A DNA stretch of 14,387 bases from Chlorobium sp. (GCA_028277485.1 JANQGE010000113.1:1-14387); one strand, 5' to 3'. Positions 6,641-13,633 are shown, numbered from the stretch's first letter. The notes: a model not told the origin generated them from the letters alone. A program made the numbers and translations.

Positions 6641-7036
6641 ATGTACGCCAAAGTGCTGAAAACATATAAGGAAAGAGCCGAAATCGAGATTGTCTGTACG
6701 GATGCTTCGAAAGAGCACGCACACTGCGGAGCATGCAGTATGGGTCAAAAACCGTCAATGAAACCTGAAACGGTGCTTGCACAGAACAGGATAGGCGCAA
6801 AACCCGGAGATATGGTTGAATGCAACCTGAAAGAACATGCCGAAATCAAGGCAGCCCTGATGCTTTTTATCATGCCGCTTGTGCTGTTCATGATTTCTCT
6901 CGGCTTAGCAAACTCCATGGCTCTTGAACTATGGCAGTCATTCCTTTTCGGACTACTTGTTCTCGGGGGCACCTATGTTGTTCTGCGGTACACCCTGAAG
7001 AACAAAACGTATTACCACATTACGGGAATTAAATAA
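6641..7036 (+). CDS. RseC/SoxR-reducing family membrane protein, first gene of the rnf operon
   Basis: This 131-residue protein has the RseC (SoxR_reduc) layout. There is a cytoplasmic N-terminal part with clustered cysteines (Cys19, then CGAC with Cys29 and Cys32), followed by two adjacent membrane helices (about residues 71-91 and 98-117). In Escherichia coli, RseC works with the Rsx (Rnf-like) complex to keep the SoxR iron-sulfur cluster reduced. In anaerobes an RseC-like gene commonly heads the rnf operon with no SoxR nearby, and its role there is unclear. It is 6 bp upstream of rnfB and clearly co-transcribed. No SoxR gene is present in the window, so a SoxR-reducing role is not implied. 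It may serve in assembly or electron transfer to Rnf, which is inference from position. Confidence 0.85.
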   Translation: MYAKVLKTYKERAEIEIVCTDASKEHAHCGACSMGQKPSMKPETVLAQNRIGAKPGDMVECNLKEHAEIKAALMLFIMPLVLFMISLGLANSMALELWQSFLFGLLVLGGTYVVLRYTLKNKTYYHITGIK

Positions 7037-7042
7037 CAACGC

Positions 7043-7882
7043 ATGATTAGTGAAGCATTCATACCGGCAGTTGCAAGCCTTGGATCTGTTGCACTCGCGC
7101 TCGGCCTCATAATTTTCTATGTTTCAAAAAAATTTCACGTTGAAGAAGACCCCACGGTAGTTATCATCAATGATATCCTTCCCGGTGTCAACTGCGGCGC
7201 CTGCGGATACCCGAGCTGCGGGCAGTTTGCCGAAGTTCTTGTAGAAACGAAGGATTCATCGATGTCTTGTCCTGTCGGGGGAGCGGATCTTGCCGCCCAG
7301 CTTAGTGCCACGCTCGGCATAACCATGGCTGAACCCCAACCGATCACCGCTGTCGTGCTCTGTCAGGGCGACAACGACACGGCAAGGGAAACAGCAGAAT
7401 ATTACGGCATCCAGGACTGCTGGGCCGCAACCCAGACCTATGCCGGGCCAAAGCAGTGCCGTTACTCTTGTATCGGACTCGGTTCATGTATCGCTTTCTG
7501 CGATTTCGGGGCGATGCATCTTGAAAACGGCCTCATCGTTATCGACAAGGATCTCTGCACCGGCTGCGGCGCCTGCATTCCGTCCTGCCCAACAGGTGTA
7601 CTGGTCATGCAGGAAAAGAAAGCCGAACGCTATTATATCGCCTGCAACTCTCACGACAAGGGTGCGGCCACCAAGAAGGCCTGTGATGCAGGCTGCATTG
7701 CCTGTCAGAAGTGCGTCAAGGTTTGCGATGATGATGCAATTGTCATCGAGAATTTCCTTGCCAGAATCATTCAGGAAAAATGTACTGCCTGCGGTAAATG
7801 CATCGAAGTTTGTCCGACCAAGGTCAACTGTATCAGGCTGGAGCATGACCTGAAAGAAGTAAAACAAAAAAAGGCCTCGTAA
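7043..7882 (+). CDS. rnfB: Rnf electron transport complex subunit B (iron-sulfur)
   Basis: This 279-residue RnfB is the ferredoxin-facing subunit of the ion-pumping ferredoxin:NAD+ oxidoreductase. An N-terminal membrane anchor (about residues 7-27) is followed by a [4Fe-4S] domain with NCGACGYPSCG (Cys51, Cys54, Cys59) and a distant Cys76. After a linker come ferredoxin-type cysteine runs: Cys139-Cys153, CTGCGACIPSCP (172-183), CDAGCIACQKCVKVC, and CTACGKCIEVCP near the C-terminus. The spacing is that of the long RnfB form with two double-cluster modules, longer than E. coli RsxB. The ATG at 7043 lies 6 bp after the preceding stop and has no clear Shine-Dalgarno, so translation is probably coupled. 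The rnfC start codon follows its stop immediately. Confidence 0.95.
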   Translation: MISEAFIPAVASLGSVALALGLIIFYVSKKFHVEEDPTVVIINDILPGVNCGACGYPSCGQFAEVLVETKDSSMSCPVGGADLAAQLSATLGITMAEPQPITAVVLCQGDNDTARETAEYYGIQDCWAATQTYAGPKQCRYSCIGLGSCIAFCDFGAMHLENGLIVIDKDLCTGCGACIPSCPTGVLVMQEKKAERYYIACNSHDKGAATKKACDAGCIACQKCVKVCDDDAIVIENFLARIIQEKCTACGKCIEVCPTKVNCIRLEHDLKEVKQKKAS

Positions 7883-9208
7883 ATGAAGACATTCAAAACG
7901 GGAGGCATTCATCCTCCTGAAAGCAAGTTTACAGAAAATATTCCCATAGAAGTAATGCCGGTTCCGGCAGAACTGGCCATCTCCCTGAACCAGCATCTCG
8001 GCAAACCTGCCAAACCTCTGGTAAAGGTCGGAAGCGAAGTTAAAAAGGGGCAACTGATCGGTGACGCTGATGGTTTTATTTCAGCAAAAGTTCATGCGAG
8101 CACAAGCGGCAAGGTTAAAGCCGTCAAACCGCACCCTCACCCGGGCGGGCAATATGCCGTGACCGTGTTTATCACCGCCGACGGACAGGATGAATGGGAA
8201 GAAGGATTGAATACCGAACCGGTTGACTGGCACGGCTTTTCCAAAGAAGAGATCGTCGGGAAAATAAAAGATGCCGGGATCGTCGGCATGGGCGGGGCAG
8301 GTTTCCCGACCAACGTCAAGCTCTCTCCTCCCCCCGACAAGCAGATCGATACTATCATTCTCAACGGTGCTGAATGTGAGCCGTTTCTTACAGCCGACCA
8401 CCGTCTTATGCTGGAATCACCGCAAGAAGTCATCGAAGGACTTGAGATCATTGCATCACTTTTTGGTGCACAGGCAAAGGCTTATATCGGCATCGAGTCC
8501 AATAAAAAAGATGCAATCGAAACATTATCCCGACTTGCTTCATCCAAAGGCATCGAAGTTGTCTCCCTGAAAACCAAGTATCCCCAAGGCGCGGAGAAGC
8601 AGCTTATCAACGCAATTACCGGCAGAACAATTGAGCAGGGTGAGCTGCCGTTCGACAAAGGGTGTCTTGTACAGAATATCGGAACGGCAGTAGCCATTTA
8701 TGAAGCCGTCTGTAAAAACAAACCTCTGGTCGACCGAATCGTAACGGTTTCAGGTCTGGAAATAGGAAAACCGAAAAACATCCGCGCGGTAATCGGCACG
8801 AGTTTCAGGGACGTTTCCCGGTTCTGTGGTGATCTGAAGGACAGCACCAACCAGATTATCTCCGGCGGCCCGATGATGGGCAAGGCACTTTTTACGCTTG
8901 ACGTACCGGTTGTAAAAACCACGTCAGGCATTCTCTTTATCAATAACACCGGGATTGAAAAAGCCCGTGAACGCACCTGTATCAGGTGCAGCAAATGTGT
9001 TGATGTTTGCCCGCAGGGACTTGCACCATGGCTTCTTGCCAATGTCGCGCAATTCAGGGAGTTTGATGAAATACAACTTCTTGGCCTTGCCAATTGCACG
9101 GAATGCGGCAGTTGCACCTATGTCTGCCCTTCGAAACGAGAGCTTGTGCACTGGATCAAGTATGCCAAGGCACTCGTTAACAACCGCCAAAAACGCAAAT
9201 CAGCTTAA
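7883..9208 (+). CDS. rnfC: Rnf electron transport complex subunit C (NADH/flavin-binding)
   Basis: This 441-residue RnfC is the peripheral subunit where NAD(H) reacts. The N-terminus opens with KTGGIHPPESK and a biotinyl-lipoyl-like sandwich (KVGSEVKKGQLIG). The NuoF-like nucleotide/FMN domain has GMGGAGFPT (135-143) and NGAECEPFLTADHRLM. Two [4Fe-4S] motifs sit at the C-terminus: CIRCSKCVDVCP (Cys366, 369, 372, 376) and CTECGSCTYVCP (Cys405, 408, 411, 415). It lacks the long repetitive C-terminal tail of enterobacterial RsxC and so is of the compact type found in anaerobes. It starts directly after the rnfB stop, and rnfD follows after 19 bp. Confidence 0.95.
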   Translation: MKTFKTGGIHPPESKFTENIPIEVMPVPAELAISLNQHLGKPAKPLVKVGSEVKKGQLIGDADGFISAKVHASTSGKVKAVKPHPHPGGQYAVTVFITADGQDEWEEGLNTEPVDWHGFSKEEIVGKIKDAGIVGMGGAGFPTNVKLSPPPDKQIDTIILNGAECEPFLTADHRLMLESPQEVIEGLEIIASLFGAQAKAYIGIESNKKDAIETLSRLASSKGIEVVSLKTKYPQGAEKQLINAITGRTIEQGELPFDKGCLVQNIGTAVAIYEAVCKNKPLVDRIVTVSGLEIGKPKNIRAVIGTSFRDVSRFCGDLKDSTNQIISGGPMMGKALFTLDVPVVKTTSGILFINNTGIEKARERTCIRCSKCVDVCPQGLAPWLLANVAQFREFDEIQLLGLANCTECGSCTYVCPSKRELVHWIKYAKALVNNRQKRKSA

Positions 9209-9227
9209 AGGATCAGTATCAACGTCT

Positions 9228-10205
9228 ATGGAATCAGTCAACCTTAAAGTTTCAAATGCGCCATTCGTCCGCTCGAAGGACTCCATCGAATCGGTGATGT
9301 ACAATGTCGCCCTTGCCTTGGCTCCGGCAACCGTCATATCGGTCTACCTGTTCGGCATGAGAGCCCTTGTTCTGACGGTAGTATCCATCCTCAGTTGCAT
9401 GGCTTTCGAATGGCTTATGGACAAGGCAAGAAACAAACCGAACTCCTGTCTTGACGGCAGTGCACTGGTTACAGGCCTGCTTCTTGCACTGAACGTCCCC
9501 TCCAACCTTCCGCTCTGGATGGTAGTAACTGGAGCATTCATTGCCATCGTAGCCTCCAAACATGCTTTTGGCGGACTCGGCTATAACGTTTTCAACCCGG
9601 CGCTTGTCGCCAGGGTGTTTCTGCTTATCTCCTTCCCCGCCGCCATGACGAGCTGGCCTGTTCCGTTCTCAGTGGATATGCAAACCGCTGCCTCACCCCT
9701 GGGCATTCTGAAAACGGATGGCCTGGAAGCTGCACTTGCATCTTTTTCCATCATGGACGGATTCTACGGGACCATGAGCGGCAGCCTTGGCGAAACCTCT
9801 GTTCTCGCTCTGCTTGCAGGAGCGGCCTGGCTATGGTACAAGAAGTACATCACCATGCACATCCCTCTCACCCTGATCGGTTCGGTTTTCCTGTTCACCG
9901 GTTTGTTTTATCTGATCGATCCGACCACCTATGCATCACCGACATTTCATATGGTTACAGGCGGGTTGATCCTTGGAGCGTTTTTTATGGCGACCGATAT
10001 GGTCACGTCTCCCCTCTCCGTTCGCGGCCAGTTGCTCTTCGGTCTGGGATGTGGACTGCTGACCGCGATCATCCGCTTGTGGGGCGGTTACCCGGAAGGA
10101 ATTTCCTTCGCCATCCTTATCATGAACTCCTTCGTCCCGCTCATCGACCGCTGGGATCTTAACGATAGAAAAGCAAAACATACAAAGAAGCCGGAAACAC
10201 CATGA
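9228..10205 (+). CDS. rnfD: Rnf electron transport complex subunit D (membrane, covalent FMN)
   Basis: This 325-residue, multi-helix membrane protein of the NqrB/RnfD family is part of the ion-conducting core. The open frame reaches back to 8955 inside rnfC, but homology starts at the ATG at 9228 (MESVNLKVSNAPFVRS). The flavin-attachment segment SGSLGETSVLA is present. Its threonine, residue 190, is the expected site where ApbE would attach FMN through a phosphoester bond, by analogy with NqrB and RnfD of Vibrio. Typical family segments include GLGYNVFNPALVARVFLL, FHMVTGGLILGAFFMATDMV and GGYPEGISFAILIMNS. No ApbE gene lies in the window. An AAAGGA sequence about 15 bases upstream is a weak ribosome binding site. 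The TGA overlaps the rnfG ATG (ATGA). Confidence 0.95.
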   Translation: MESVNLKVSNAPFVRSKDSIESVMYNVALALAPATVISVYLFGMRALVLTVVSILSCMAFEWLMDKARNKPNSCLDGSALVTGLLLALNVPSNLPLWMVVTGAFIAIVASKHAFGGLGYNVFNPALVARVFLLISFPAAMTSWPVPFSVDMQTAASPLGILKTDGLEAALASFSIMDGFYGTMSGSLGETSVLALLAGAAWLWYKKYITMHIPLTLIGSVFLFTGLFYLIDPTTYASPTFHMVTGGLILGAFFMATDMVTSPLSVRGQLLFGLGCGLLTAIIRLWGGYPEGISFAILIMNSFVPLIDRWDLNDRKAKHTKKPETP

Positions 10206-10747
10206 GACCCATAATCATCCTTACTATTGTCGGCATACTGAGTGCCACCCTGCTTGCTGTCGTGGATGATCTCACGCGTGAACCGATAGCAGTTGCCAAG
10301 GAACAAATGAAACGAAAAGCTATCGAGCAGATTTTCCCTTTCGTTATCGACAGCTTGAACACCGTGAAGAGCGAGCAAACAACCTTTTACGAAGCCTACA
10401 ACAAGGAAAATAAAATCCAGGGAATCGCAGTGGAAACCTCCACAGATGAAGGGTACAGCGGCACAATAGAAATTCTGCTCGGAGTCTCTCCCGATCAGAA
10501 AATCCTCGGCTATAAAGTCCTCTTTCATCGTGAAACCCCGGGGCTCGGCGATAAAATCGACAAATCCAAATTCAAGGAGCAGTTCAAGGGACGCACGCTT
10601 GAAAACACCAACTGGAAGGTTAGAAAGGACGGTGGAGACATCGACGAGATCACTGCTGCCACGATCTCCTGCCGGGCCGTTGCCGACGCCGTCGTCAGAG
10701 GCCTTGAAGACATTAACGAGCAATACCCTAAATCATCAGCAGAATGA
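10202..10747 (+). CDS. rnfG: Rnf electron transport complex subunit G (FMN-binding)
   Basis: This 181-residue subunit has a single N-terminal membrane helix (about residues 4-20) and an extracytoplasmic FMN-binding domain. The covalent flavin motif is DEITAATISCRAV, with the acceptor Thr at residue 154. The usual consensus has Gly where this protein has the first Ala of AAT, a conservative change seen in some homologues. The segment LGYKVLFHRETPGLGDKI is the typical family core (HxETPGLG). The protein passes electrons between the membrane flavins and iron-sulfur centres of the complex. It overlaps rnfD and rnfE by 4 bp each, indicating translational coupling. Confidence 0.94.
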   Translation: MRPIIILTIVGILSATLLAVVDDLTREPIAVAKEQMKRKAIEQIFPFVIDSLNTVKSEQTTFYEAYNKENKIQGIAVETSTDEGYSGTIEILLGVSPDQKILGYKVLFHRETPGLGDKIDKSKFKEQFKGRTLENTNWKVRKDGGDIDEITAATISCRAVADAVVRGLEDINEQYPKSSAE

Positions 10748-11349
10748 ACGAAGCCTTAAATATTTTCACCAGAGGGTTTGTCAAGGAAAACCCTGTAACC
10801 AAGATGCTGCTGGGCCTTTGTCCCGTACTTGCCGTTACAACATCGGCAGTCAACGGGCTCGGCATGGGGCTGGCGACAACATTTGTACTTCTCGGTTCAA
10901 ACGTCGTCATCTCTCTGGCCTCGAAAGCAATACCCAGCACGGTTAGAATCCCGTCGTTTATCCTGGTTATCGCGACGTTTGTAACCATAGTCGACCTGCT
11001 GATTCAGGCATTTTCTCCCGAGCTGAACCAGTCGCTCGGAATCTTTATCCCGCTGATCGTTGTGAACTGTATGATTCTCGGCAGAGCTGAAGCATTTGCA
11101 AGCAGAAACCGGCTCTGGTATTCAATAATCGATGCCATCGGCATGGGACTCGGCTTTACCTTTGCGCTGCTCCTGCTCTCGCTATTCCGTGAAGTTCTTG
11201 GTTCCGGAACGATATTCAACATCCCGCTTGTCGGCGAAGATGCAAATACCATACTTGTCTTCGCGCTGCCTCCCGGTGCATTTGCCGGGCTCGGGCTCAT
11301 CATTGCCGGGCTCAACTCACTTGAAAAGAAAATGGGAGGTAAGAAATGA
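10744..11349 (+). CDS. rnfE: Rnf electron transport complex subunit E
   Basis: This 201-residue integral membrane protein of the RnfA/RnfE (NqrD/NqrE) family is expected to have six helices. Diagnostic segments are NPVTKMLLGLCPVLAVTTSA with Cys26 and VNCMILGRAEAFA with Cys109. In the related Nqr and Rnf structures, such cysteines from the A/E pair hold an iron-sulfur cluster in the middle of the membrane. The C-terminal segment LPPGAFAGLGLIIAGLN is also typical. The start overlaps the rnfG stop (ATGA). The strong GGAGG site near its 3' end serves rnfA. Confidence 0.94.
   Translation: MNEALNIFTRGFVKENPVTKMLLGLCPVLAVTTSAVNGLGMGLATTFVLLGSNVVISLASKAIPSTVRIPSFILVIATFVTIVDLLIQAFSPELNQSLGIFIPLIVVNCMILGRAEAFASRNRLWYSIIDAIGMGLGFTFALLLLSLFREVLGSGTIFNIPLVGEDANTILVFALPPGAFAGLGLIIAGLNSLEKKMGGKK
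11335..11340 (+). promoter_or_regulatory. Strong Shine-Dalgarno site for rnfA
   Basis: GGAGGT lies in the last codons of rnfE, 5 bases before the rnfA ATG at 11346. It is the best ribosome binding site in the operon, while most of the other genes lack one at optimal spacing. Confidence 0.7.
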
Positions 11350-11933
11350 ATGAAATATCCGGACTTTTACTCGTTATTGTCAGTGCGATATTTGTCAATA
11401 ACGTTGTCTTTGCCCGTTTTCTCGGCATCTGTCCATACCTCGGCGTATCGAGAAAACTGGATACCGCCCTCGGTATGGGCTTCGCCGTAACCTTTGTCAT
11501 GACTATCGCCACTGCCATCGGGTACGTTTTGCATTACGGGATACTGGTACCCTTCAAAATAGAGTTCATGCAGACGATCATGTTTATCCTCGTGATCGCT
11601 TCTCTTGTGCAGCTTGTTGAAATCGTTTTGAAGAAAGTGAGCAAGTCACTCTACAACTCGCTTGGCATATTCCTGCCGCTCATTACCACGAACTGTGCTA
11701 TCCTCGGTGTTGCCCTGATTGCGATACAGGAAGATTACTCGTTTGTCACCTCCGTGGTATTCGCCTTTTTCTCGGCAATGGGCTTTATACTCGCCATTCT
11801 TCTGTTTGCAGGTATCCGGGAAAAACTCGAAGAAGCCGACGTGCCGAAACCATTCAAAAACGTCCCGATCGGATTCATTTCAGCAGCGATTCTCTCCCTT
11901 GCTTTCATGGGTTTCTCGGGCTTGGTTAAGTAG
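11346..11933 (+). CDS. rnfA: Rnf electron transport complex subunit A
   Basis: This 195-residue membrane protein is the partner of RnfE in the ion-translocating core. It shows the family hallmarks: FVNNVVFARFLGICPYLGVS with Cys29 and ITTNCAILGVALIA with Cys117. These are the expected ligands of the intramembrane iron-sulfur centre together with RnfE. The C-terminal part has GIREKLEEADVPKPFKNVPI, followed by a last helix, as in other RnfA proteins. The start overlaps the rnfE stop by 4 bp and is preceded by GGAGGT. It is the last gene of the operon, and a strong hairpin terminator begins 5 bp after its stop codon. Confidence 0.96.
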   Translation: MNEISGLLLVIVSAIFVNNVVFARFLGICPYLGVSRKLDTALGMGFAVTFVMTIATAIGYVLHYGILVPFKIEFMQTIMFILVIASLVQLVEIVLKKVSKSLYNSLGIFLPLITTNCAILGVALIAIQEDYSFVTSVVFAFFSAMGFILAILLFAGIREKLEEADVPKPFKNVPIGFISAAILSLAFMGFSGLVK

Positions 11934-11938
11934 AAAAA

Positions 11939-11980
11939 GCAAAGAGGCTGTCTCCTGGAATCAGGAGACAGCTTCTTTGC
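11939..11980. terminator. Bidirectional hairpin terminator between rnfA and the GNAT gene
   Basis: Arms 11939-11957 and 11962-11980 form a 19-bp stem with one G-U pair and a GAAT loop. On the minus strand the stem is followed by CTTTTTC, a good U-tract, so it is a canonical intrinsic terminator for the GNAT gene. In the plus direction only a loose T-rich end follows, but the stem should still stop rnf transcripts or protect their 3' ends. The GNAT stop codon (complement of 11961-11963) lies at the loop and the last codons of that gene form one arm. Confidence 0.9.
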
Positions 11981-12584
11981 TTGCAGTTTCAATATTCAGC
12001 ACCATTGTCGTAGAACCGCCGAAACCCAAAAACCAACGTAAATATGCAAACCTTTCTGTTCTGATCGGCTTGAAACCAACACGCTCATACAACTTTCTTG
12101 CACCCGAATTGGTATCTATCACATCCAGACGTAGCCTGTCATACCCTTTCTCTCTTGCATACACCGCCAATTCTTCAAGCAACCTGCGTCCAATCCCTTT
12201 CCCCCTGTAATCACGGTGAACCGCTACGCCATCCATCAACAACTCTCCGGTTTCAGGCTTTCTGTCATAGAGACTCAATATCGAGGCCGCCCAGCTGCCT
12301 CTGATGAACCCCAGTTGTGAAACCAGGTCTTTGTACGTGATTCCTCCGGTAAACGAACCTTTTTGCGTATGAAAGCCGGCAATTCCCACGAGCCTGTCAC
12401 CGGCTACGGCAACAATAGCATATTCACGCTTAAAACAATCCTTCAGCAAAGAGAGCCGTTGTTGATCGGAGCGAATAGCAACCTTGAATTTTTGGCCGAA
12501 GGCCTCATCATAAAGAGAAGCGGCACTTGCACGATACGATTCAGGCAAACCCCTCTGAAAGGATAACTTATCAGCATGCACCAT
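11961..12584 (-). CDS. GNAT family N-acetyltransferase
   Basis: This 207-residue acetyltransferase would transfer an acyl group from acyl-CoA to an amine on an unknown substrate. The acetyl-CoA loop is clear: DGVAVHRDYRGKGIGRRLL with RGKGIG at 127-132. The second family motif, NTNSGA-like DTNSGARKLYERVGF, is at 157-171. The N-terminal part (YDEAFGQKF) looks like a conserved substrate-side segment of a GNAT subgroup. The ATG at 12584 is used. A TTG three codons upstream (12593) would add three residues. No strong ribosome binding site is seen. The 3' end is built into the terminator hairpin, so the C-terminal residues ASKEAVS are encoded by the stem. No neighbour suggests a substrate. Confidence 0.85.
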   Translation of the reverse strand: MVHADKLSFQRGLPESYRASAASLYDEAFGQKFKVAIRSDQQRLSLLKDCFKREYAIVAVAGDRLVGIAGFHTQKGSFTGGITYKDLVSQLGFIRGSWAASILSLYDRKPETGELLMDGVAVHRDYRGKGIGRRLLEELAVYAREKGYDRLRLDVIDTNSGARKLYERVGFKPIRTERFAYLRWFLGFGGSTTMVLNIETASKEAVS

Positions 12585-12657
12585 ATCTTGCAATAACCAC
12601 CCCGATACGCCATATCCACCGGAGCTCGTGTTGAAAGTCTTGAACGTTCTTTTTCAT
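12571..12657 (-). CDS. Possible 28-codon small ORF overlapping the GNAT start
   Basis: An ATG at 12657 with AAGGAAGAG 7-15 bases upstream opens a 28-codon frame beginning MKKNVQDFQHELRWIWRIG and ending VVIARYGAC. It overlaps the GNAT start codon in a different frame. The phrase RIGVVIARYG faintly recalls the N-terminus of AarF/UbiB proteins, so this may be a gene remnant. It could also be a coupling leader or chance. Only the ribosome binding site and start support it. Confidence 0.25.
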   Translation of the reverse strand: MKKNVQDFQHELRWIWRIGVVIARYGAC

Positions 12658-12675
12658 TGCGGGGCTCTTCCTTGA

Positions 12676-12873
12676 TCAACTCCCTTTAGCGCTCATGCAG
12701 ATCTCAATAACGTGATGCTTTTCGGGATGCTCTTCGGGATTGTTCAGGTAGATCTCGTAACTCGGTCTCGACATGTCAACATCCAGACCGTTCTCTCTCA
12801 TCCAATCTGCCAGTACATTCCATGCCGGCCCATATTCCTTCTGGCTTTCCAGCTCTGCAATCACCGGCAGCAA
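12676..12873 (-). pseudogene. C-terminal fragment of a GyrI-like (AraC effector-binding) domain protein
   Basis: The 65-residue frame contains a convincing C-terminal half of a GyrI-like small-molecule-binding domain: YGPAWNVLADWMRENGL, then SRPSYEIYLNNPEEHPEKH and a final strand VIEICMSAK. Complete domains of this family are about 150 residues and start with a half that is missing here. An in-frame stop occurs 12 bp upstream of the TTG codon at 12873, and the pyrophosphatase gene ends only 42 bp further upstream. No continuation was recognised in the other two frames. It is best read as a truncated gene left after deletion, rather than a functional protein. Confidence 0.6.
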
Positions 12874-12915
12874 AACGCGAGATCGTTGTTACTCTTGATA
12901 TCGGCCCGGACAGCA

Positions 12916-13629
12916 TTATTCTGCAATCACCTGCTGTTGTTTCGCATAAGCATCGATTGCTGCCTGCAATACCGCCCTTGCTTCATCAACACCTGCCATA
13001 CCACCGGATTGCATAATCCCGGAGCCTTTGTAGTTGGAGAACCAGAGATCAAGAATACGAGTAACTCCGTTGTAGCGACGCTTCAGATCTTCGAGGGATT
13101 TGATATCGCCAAAATGAGAATCGAGCATCACGGCGATCAGTTTGTCATCCTGTTCTCCCCCATCAAGCATCCTGATCATACCAACAAGCCGAGTCTTCAG
13201 AACAGTTCCCCTGGGAACCGCCGGCCCAAGAACAATCACGTCGAGCGGATCGCCGTCTCCGCCACTTTTTTCGGGGAGCAGTGTCCGTGGTATCATCCCG
13301 TAGTTGCCTGGATAACCAAGATACTTCACAACACGTGGCTTGTTATTTTTGAACTCCCACTCGAGATTTCCACTGCTTTTGCTGACCTCCCACTTGGCAT
13401 TGGTGCCTACAGGAATTTCGACGACAACCTGAACGCGCCCCTGCTTGTCAACAGGCCGGTAATCGGAATACAGGCTCTTCTCTCCCGCAAGGGTATACCT
13501 GCCCCTCAGAATCAGCCCGGACGAGTGCCCGGCAGCATTTCCCGGCGGCTCAACGTCTCTGCAGCTCAAGGTTACAAGCAACCCGGCAATCAGCAGCCTG
13601 TTGAGTATCATGTTGCTCCACCGCCTCAT
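12916..13629 (-). CDS. ppa: Inorganic pyrophosphatase, family I, exported/lipoprotein form
   Basis: This 237-residue protein hydrolyses pyrophosphate to phosphate. Family I catalytic residues are present: EIPVGTNAKWE (Glu71, Lys79, Glu81), YPGNYGMIPRT (106-116), the signature GDGDPLDV (Asp125, 127, 130), and RMLDGGEQDDK (Asp156, Asp161, Lys163, with the same spacing as the E. coli active-site residues 97, 102 and 104). NYKG near the C-terminus fits the conserved Tyr-Lys pair. Unlike ordinary cytosolic enzymes (about 175 aa), it has an N-terminal export signal: MRRW, a hydrophobic stretch MILNRLLIAGLLVTL, and Cys23 in TLSC, a weak lipobox. The ATG at 13629 is fixed by a perfect AGGAGG 4 bases upstream. 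The frame is open further to 13713 but without support. Its location is probably the periplasm or outer membrane. Confidence 0.9.
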   Translation of the reverse strand: MRRWSNMILNRLLIAGLLVTLSCRDVEPPGNAAGHSSGLILRGRYTLAGEKSLYSDYRPVDKQGRVQVVVEIPVGTNAKWEVSKSSGNLEWEFKNNKPRVVKYLGYPGNYGMIPRTLLPEKSGGDGDPLDVIVLGPAVPRGTVLKTRLVGMIRMLDGGEQDDKLIAVMLDSHFGDIKSLEDLKRRYNGVTRILDLWFSNYKGSGIMQSGGMAGVDEARAVLQAAIDAYAKQQQVIAE

Positions 13630-13633
13630 TATC

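Noticed and set aside
7484..8053. 189-codon minus-strand frame opposite rnfB/rnfC
   Set aside because: It is antisense to highly conserved rnf genes and shows no domain.
8955..9227. Upstream extension of rnfD inside rnfC
   Set aside because: The extra 91 residues are the rnfC coding sequence read in another frame. RnfD family similarity starts at the ATG at 9228.
12443..12679. 78-codon minus-strand frame between the GyrI-like fragment and GNAT
   Set aside because: It overlaps the GNAT coding region in another frame and has no recognisable motif.
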